This document shows positions 1 to 64,000 of a DNA stretch of 64,000 nucleotides, piece by piece (the stretch's first letter is position 1; each line of letters starts with the position of its first letter). Source of the DNA: Azorinus chamasolen (taxonomy: Eukaryota > Mollusca > Bivalvia > Cardiida > Solecurtidae); assembly GCA_963576725.1 (NCBI GenBank), contig OY755244.1, positions 38,609,855-38,673,854 of the forward strand, written 5' to 3'. The translations under genes were made by a program, and so were the position numbers. The notes under the pieces were generated by a model that worked only from the letters and a program-made list of their open reading frames with translations, made no database searches and was not told the origin of the DNA.

Positions 1-2051
1 CGACCCTGACAAAGTGGTGTTGTCTTTTCCGAACCAGGCTGTTTGATACGGCGATAGTTTGTTAAAATCCTGTACGAATCCGATTTAGCAAAATTTGTTA
101 CAGTTTTAGCGTGTTAGACGTACAGGAGATTTTAATTTTATTTTTCAGCCAAGGATTGTTAAATCAAAGACCAGAAGGGCCGGAAATTCTTTTGGGTTTG
201 ATATGGGTGTTAAGTGTAAGGGAGAAGTTGCTGCACATGTAAATCACCATTTGTGACGTCTTGGAATTTACTTATATATTACAAAAATATGACAAGACTG
301 TAACAACAGTCAAACCACAAGCAAAGTGGTTATTAGTGACAAATAGACAGTCCTTGACCTCAACAAGTCAGAAATGCAATGCTGAGTGACAATGTCCATC
401 TTTCAATTCATATTAAAGCAAAATTAAATGTTGTTGTGTATTTCAAAGTACTACCCTCGTTATTAGTTACAAAACCTAGAATTTTAACTGTTGATTCGAC
501 AATTTAGTATGAATTTCAGTTAAATTTATCCTAAATCTTGATTGATTTATAATGAACAACCACATTACACACACTATATTAAATGTATGGTAAATTACTA
601 ATAATCCACATAATGTTTTATTCTATCAAAACTCCACCAAGAATTCCACTGATCACTGATCACAATATGATCAAATGTACCTTACTGTGACATCTTCCTT
701 GGATTTTCTCTAATTTTTTGGAAGGGGCATAGCCTTTCCGGAGAGAAAAAATAAGCACGAAATGAATGCTTTAGGGGAAAAGTCATAAAATATCAACATA
801 ATAATTAACATTTTCATATGTTCCCTATCAAGTAACAGTACAATTTCATTAAGAGCATTGCATGCAGTTCTGGTAGTTAAATGGTGTTTTTCTTGTGTGT
901 TTTTTCTACAACTGAATAATTCTTGGCTAATTATTACTAAAGTTGTAAACATGTCATCTATGAGATTTCATAAAACCCCACTATAAATCAGAAATCACAG
1001 CAAATGTCACCTTCTTATCTTTTCATTTTAATTTAAACCCGAATAAATGACGTCATATATCCCTTTTTAGCATGAATATAGATTCATGTTAATGGAATAC
1101 CCTGTTTGTCAGACAAAATTATTTGATTATCTCGACTGTTCCATTAAAGGATACATCAAATATGATCGGCATTTTGGTGGATAAAGATACAATCGGCTTT
1201 TTAAAAGGGCCACATGTATGTCTTGCATTTTTTGCGATGACAATGGCATGAATGGCAAGTTCTGTCTCGGTTTGTGAAAAAAAATATTAAATCCATTGTA
1301 GAGAGTGATACGCATACTGTTTTGCAAGAGAATATGGCATTTCTTCGTGTTTCATCAGTAAAATTATGCTAATAGAAAAGAAATTGTTGCGGTACTGTGG
1401 GTCAGAAAGCGAAATTCGTGCGAAATGCTATACGGATTACTCGGATAAAAGAAATTCTCTCCCTCATTATCAGCGAAAAAACACAACAGGTTTTCAAAAA
1501 GGGAATTCTTCGCCATCGGCGGAGTAGAAATTGATCAATGGCGGTGGGGTGGGGGTGGGGGGTAGACAAGCTATTGCTGCTTTAGAAACGCCAATGTGTT
1601 GCAAAACCAATGTTTGACTAGTCACCGGGCATGGGTTTCATGTCTGCGGATATCAGTTAATGCTTTCGGGGCTGATTTCAGGCTTGTGCAACTAATATCC
1701 GCGGATATGAAATCCAGTCATATCCGGCGTTTAGTCGTACCTATATTCTTTCGCGATTTCTTTTGAGCTAGTTGAATACAAACTTTTAAACGGTTAATCG
1801 TGTGTAGACTAGTAGCAGTTATCTTACCAAACGAAGTATTATTAAATGCATGAAATGTACATAAATACATGAACATTTTACAACCAAACCAGTGCAGAAT
1901 TGAAGAGAACTATTTTTGTTTTGCGCATGTTCACTAGAAATAGTGAAATATTGGCCGTAAAAGCGTGTATGATCGCTTAAGAAACGCTTTGGTGACTCAA
2001 GTTTTGCACGAATCAGATCAATATTGAGCATTCCAAACGATGTAGACCTAC
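1..2051. other. Intron sequence, no gene recognised
   Basis: This is the start of the intron after exon 26. I see AT-rich sequence with short chance frames, an imperfect hairpin near 1630-1735 (arms around tttcatgtctgcggatat and atatccgcggatatgaaa) and a G-rich run near 1545-1562. No cysteine-rich exon with usable splice sites was found on the minus strand. Confidence 0.5.
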
Positions 2052-63583
<61,532 letters not shown>

Positions 63584-63596
63584 CTGAAAATAAACC

Positions 63597-63740
63597 AGGG
63601 TCTGAGTTTCGTTCTCAAGCTTTTGATTGGTCAGATTTGAGTTCTCAAGCTTTTGATTGCTCAGAGGCTCAAATCTGACCAATCAAAAGCTTGAGAACGT
63701 ACTCAGACTCAACTAAAAGTTTTATAAGCATGGACCCAGG
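63597..63740. mobile_element. Palindromic element, ATGCTTATAAAACTTTT family, copy 3
   Basis: CCAGGGTCTGAGTTTCGTTC ... AGTTTTATAAGCATGGACCC. The GCTTTTGATTGGTCAGATTT arm is present twice. It begins about 14 bases above the exon 1 acceptor. Confidence 0.8.
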
Positions 63741-63839
63741 TTCGATAATAGTGTTGCATAAACTGGTGAGCGTAAACCAGTGTGCACCGATGGTCTATTT
63801 GATCGACTTATTTAACAAAGCTACAGATAAATGTACGTA

Positions 63840-64000
63840 CAGTAAAACCCCGCTAATGTGACCACCTAAACACATGACGGCGTAGTCAAACACCGTGTGT
63901 CAGGTAATATGAAGTGCAAGGCGTAGTCAAACACCGTTTGTCTGATATATAATGCAGGCTACGTACATGGCGTGGTCAGACACCATATGTCTGGCATGAA
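63840..64000. repeat. Left end of a TA-type MITE, then about 45-bp tandem repeat
   Basis: CAGTAAAACCCCGCTAATGT at 63840 is a MITE terminus. Three units of GGCGTAGTCAAACACCGTGT follow (63878, 63920, 63969) and run off the window. Confidence 0.7.

Overview
This is a eukaryotic, AT-rich, intron-rich window that most likely comes from a bivalve mollusc. The organism call is an inference. It rests on pearl-like elements (about 165-bp tandem cores, then an ACGG-type microsatellite, then a short hairpin), tRNA-derived SINEs, a non-LTR retrotransposon fragment with a 2A-like motif, and very dense palindromic MITEs. Small open frames in this kind of DNA are mostly chance, so genes were traced by splice sites, reading phase and cysteine-domain patterns.

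One real gene was found, on the minus strand. It fills almost the whole window (exons between 63583 and 2052) and runs off both ends. I could phase 26 consecutive coding exons (3,890 bp, about 1,297 codons) with every donor and acceptor phase compatible. In transcript order they encode an EMI-like segment, one EGF domain, VWD1-C8-TIL-E, VWD2-C8-TIL-E, a lone TIL'-E' pair, VWD3-C8 and the start of TIL3. This is the D1-D2-D'-D3 order of von Willebrand factor, gel-forming mucins, SCO-spondin and otogelin, so the product should be a large secreted, disulfide-rich extracellular protein. The signal peptide, the start codon and everything after TIL3 lie outside the window.

The roughly 2.3-kb introns are filled with transposon debris. 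(1) MITEs with TA target sites and Tigger/pogo-like ends (CAGTAAAACC...) surround a core palindrome containing CTTAATGCAGG. (2) Several MITE families are flanked by TTAA (piggyBac-like target site) and begin CCCTTT or CCCATT. (3) Two large foldback elements lie at 19681-20527 and 40984-42283. (4) Pearl-like elements lie near 16594, 18199, 23945, 46020 and 56928. (5) tRNA-derived SINEs lie at 21160, 56380 and 62694. (6) There are decayed Tc1 and non-LTR coding fragments. (7) There are long simple repeats (CTCTGT, GATG, CTA, ATT, TAG).

The most unusual signal is among the MITEs. Families with different ends and different target sites share nearly the same hairpin apex (GCTCCTATAGGAGC or a close variant). 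In three places two TTAA-type elements sit back to back and share a single TTAA. Element boundaries were read by eye and are good to a few bases where a TSD is stated, and approximate elsewhere. No tRNA, rRNA, CRISPR array or second host gene was recognised.
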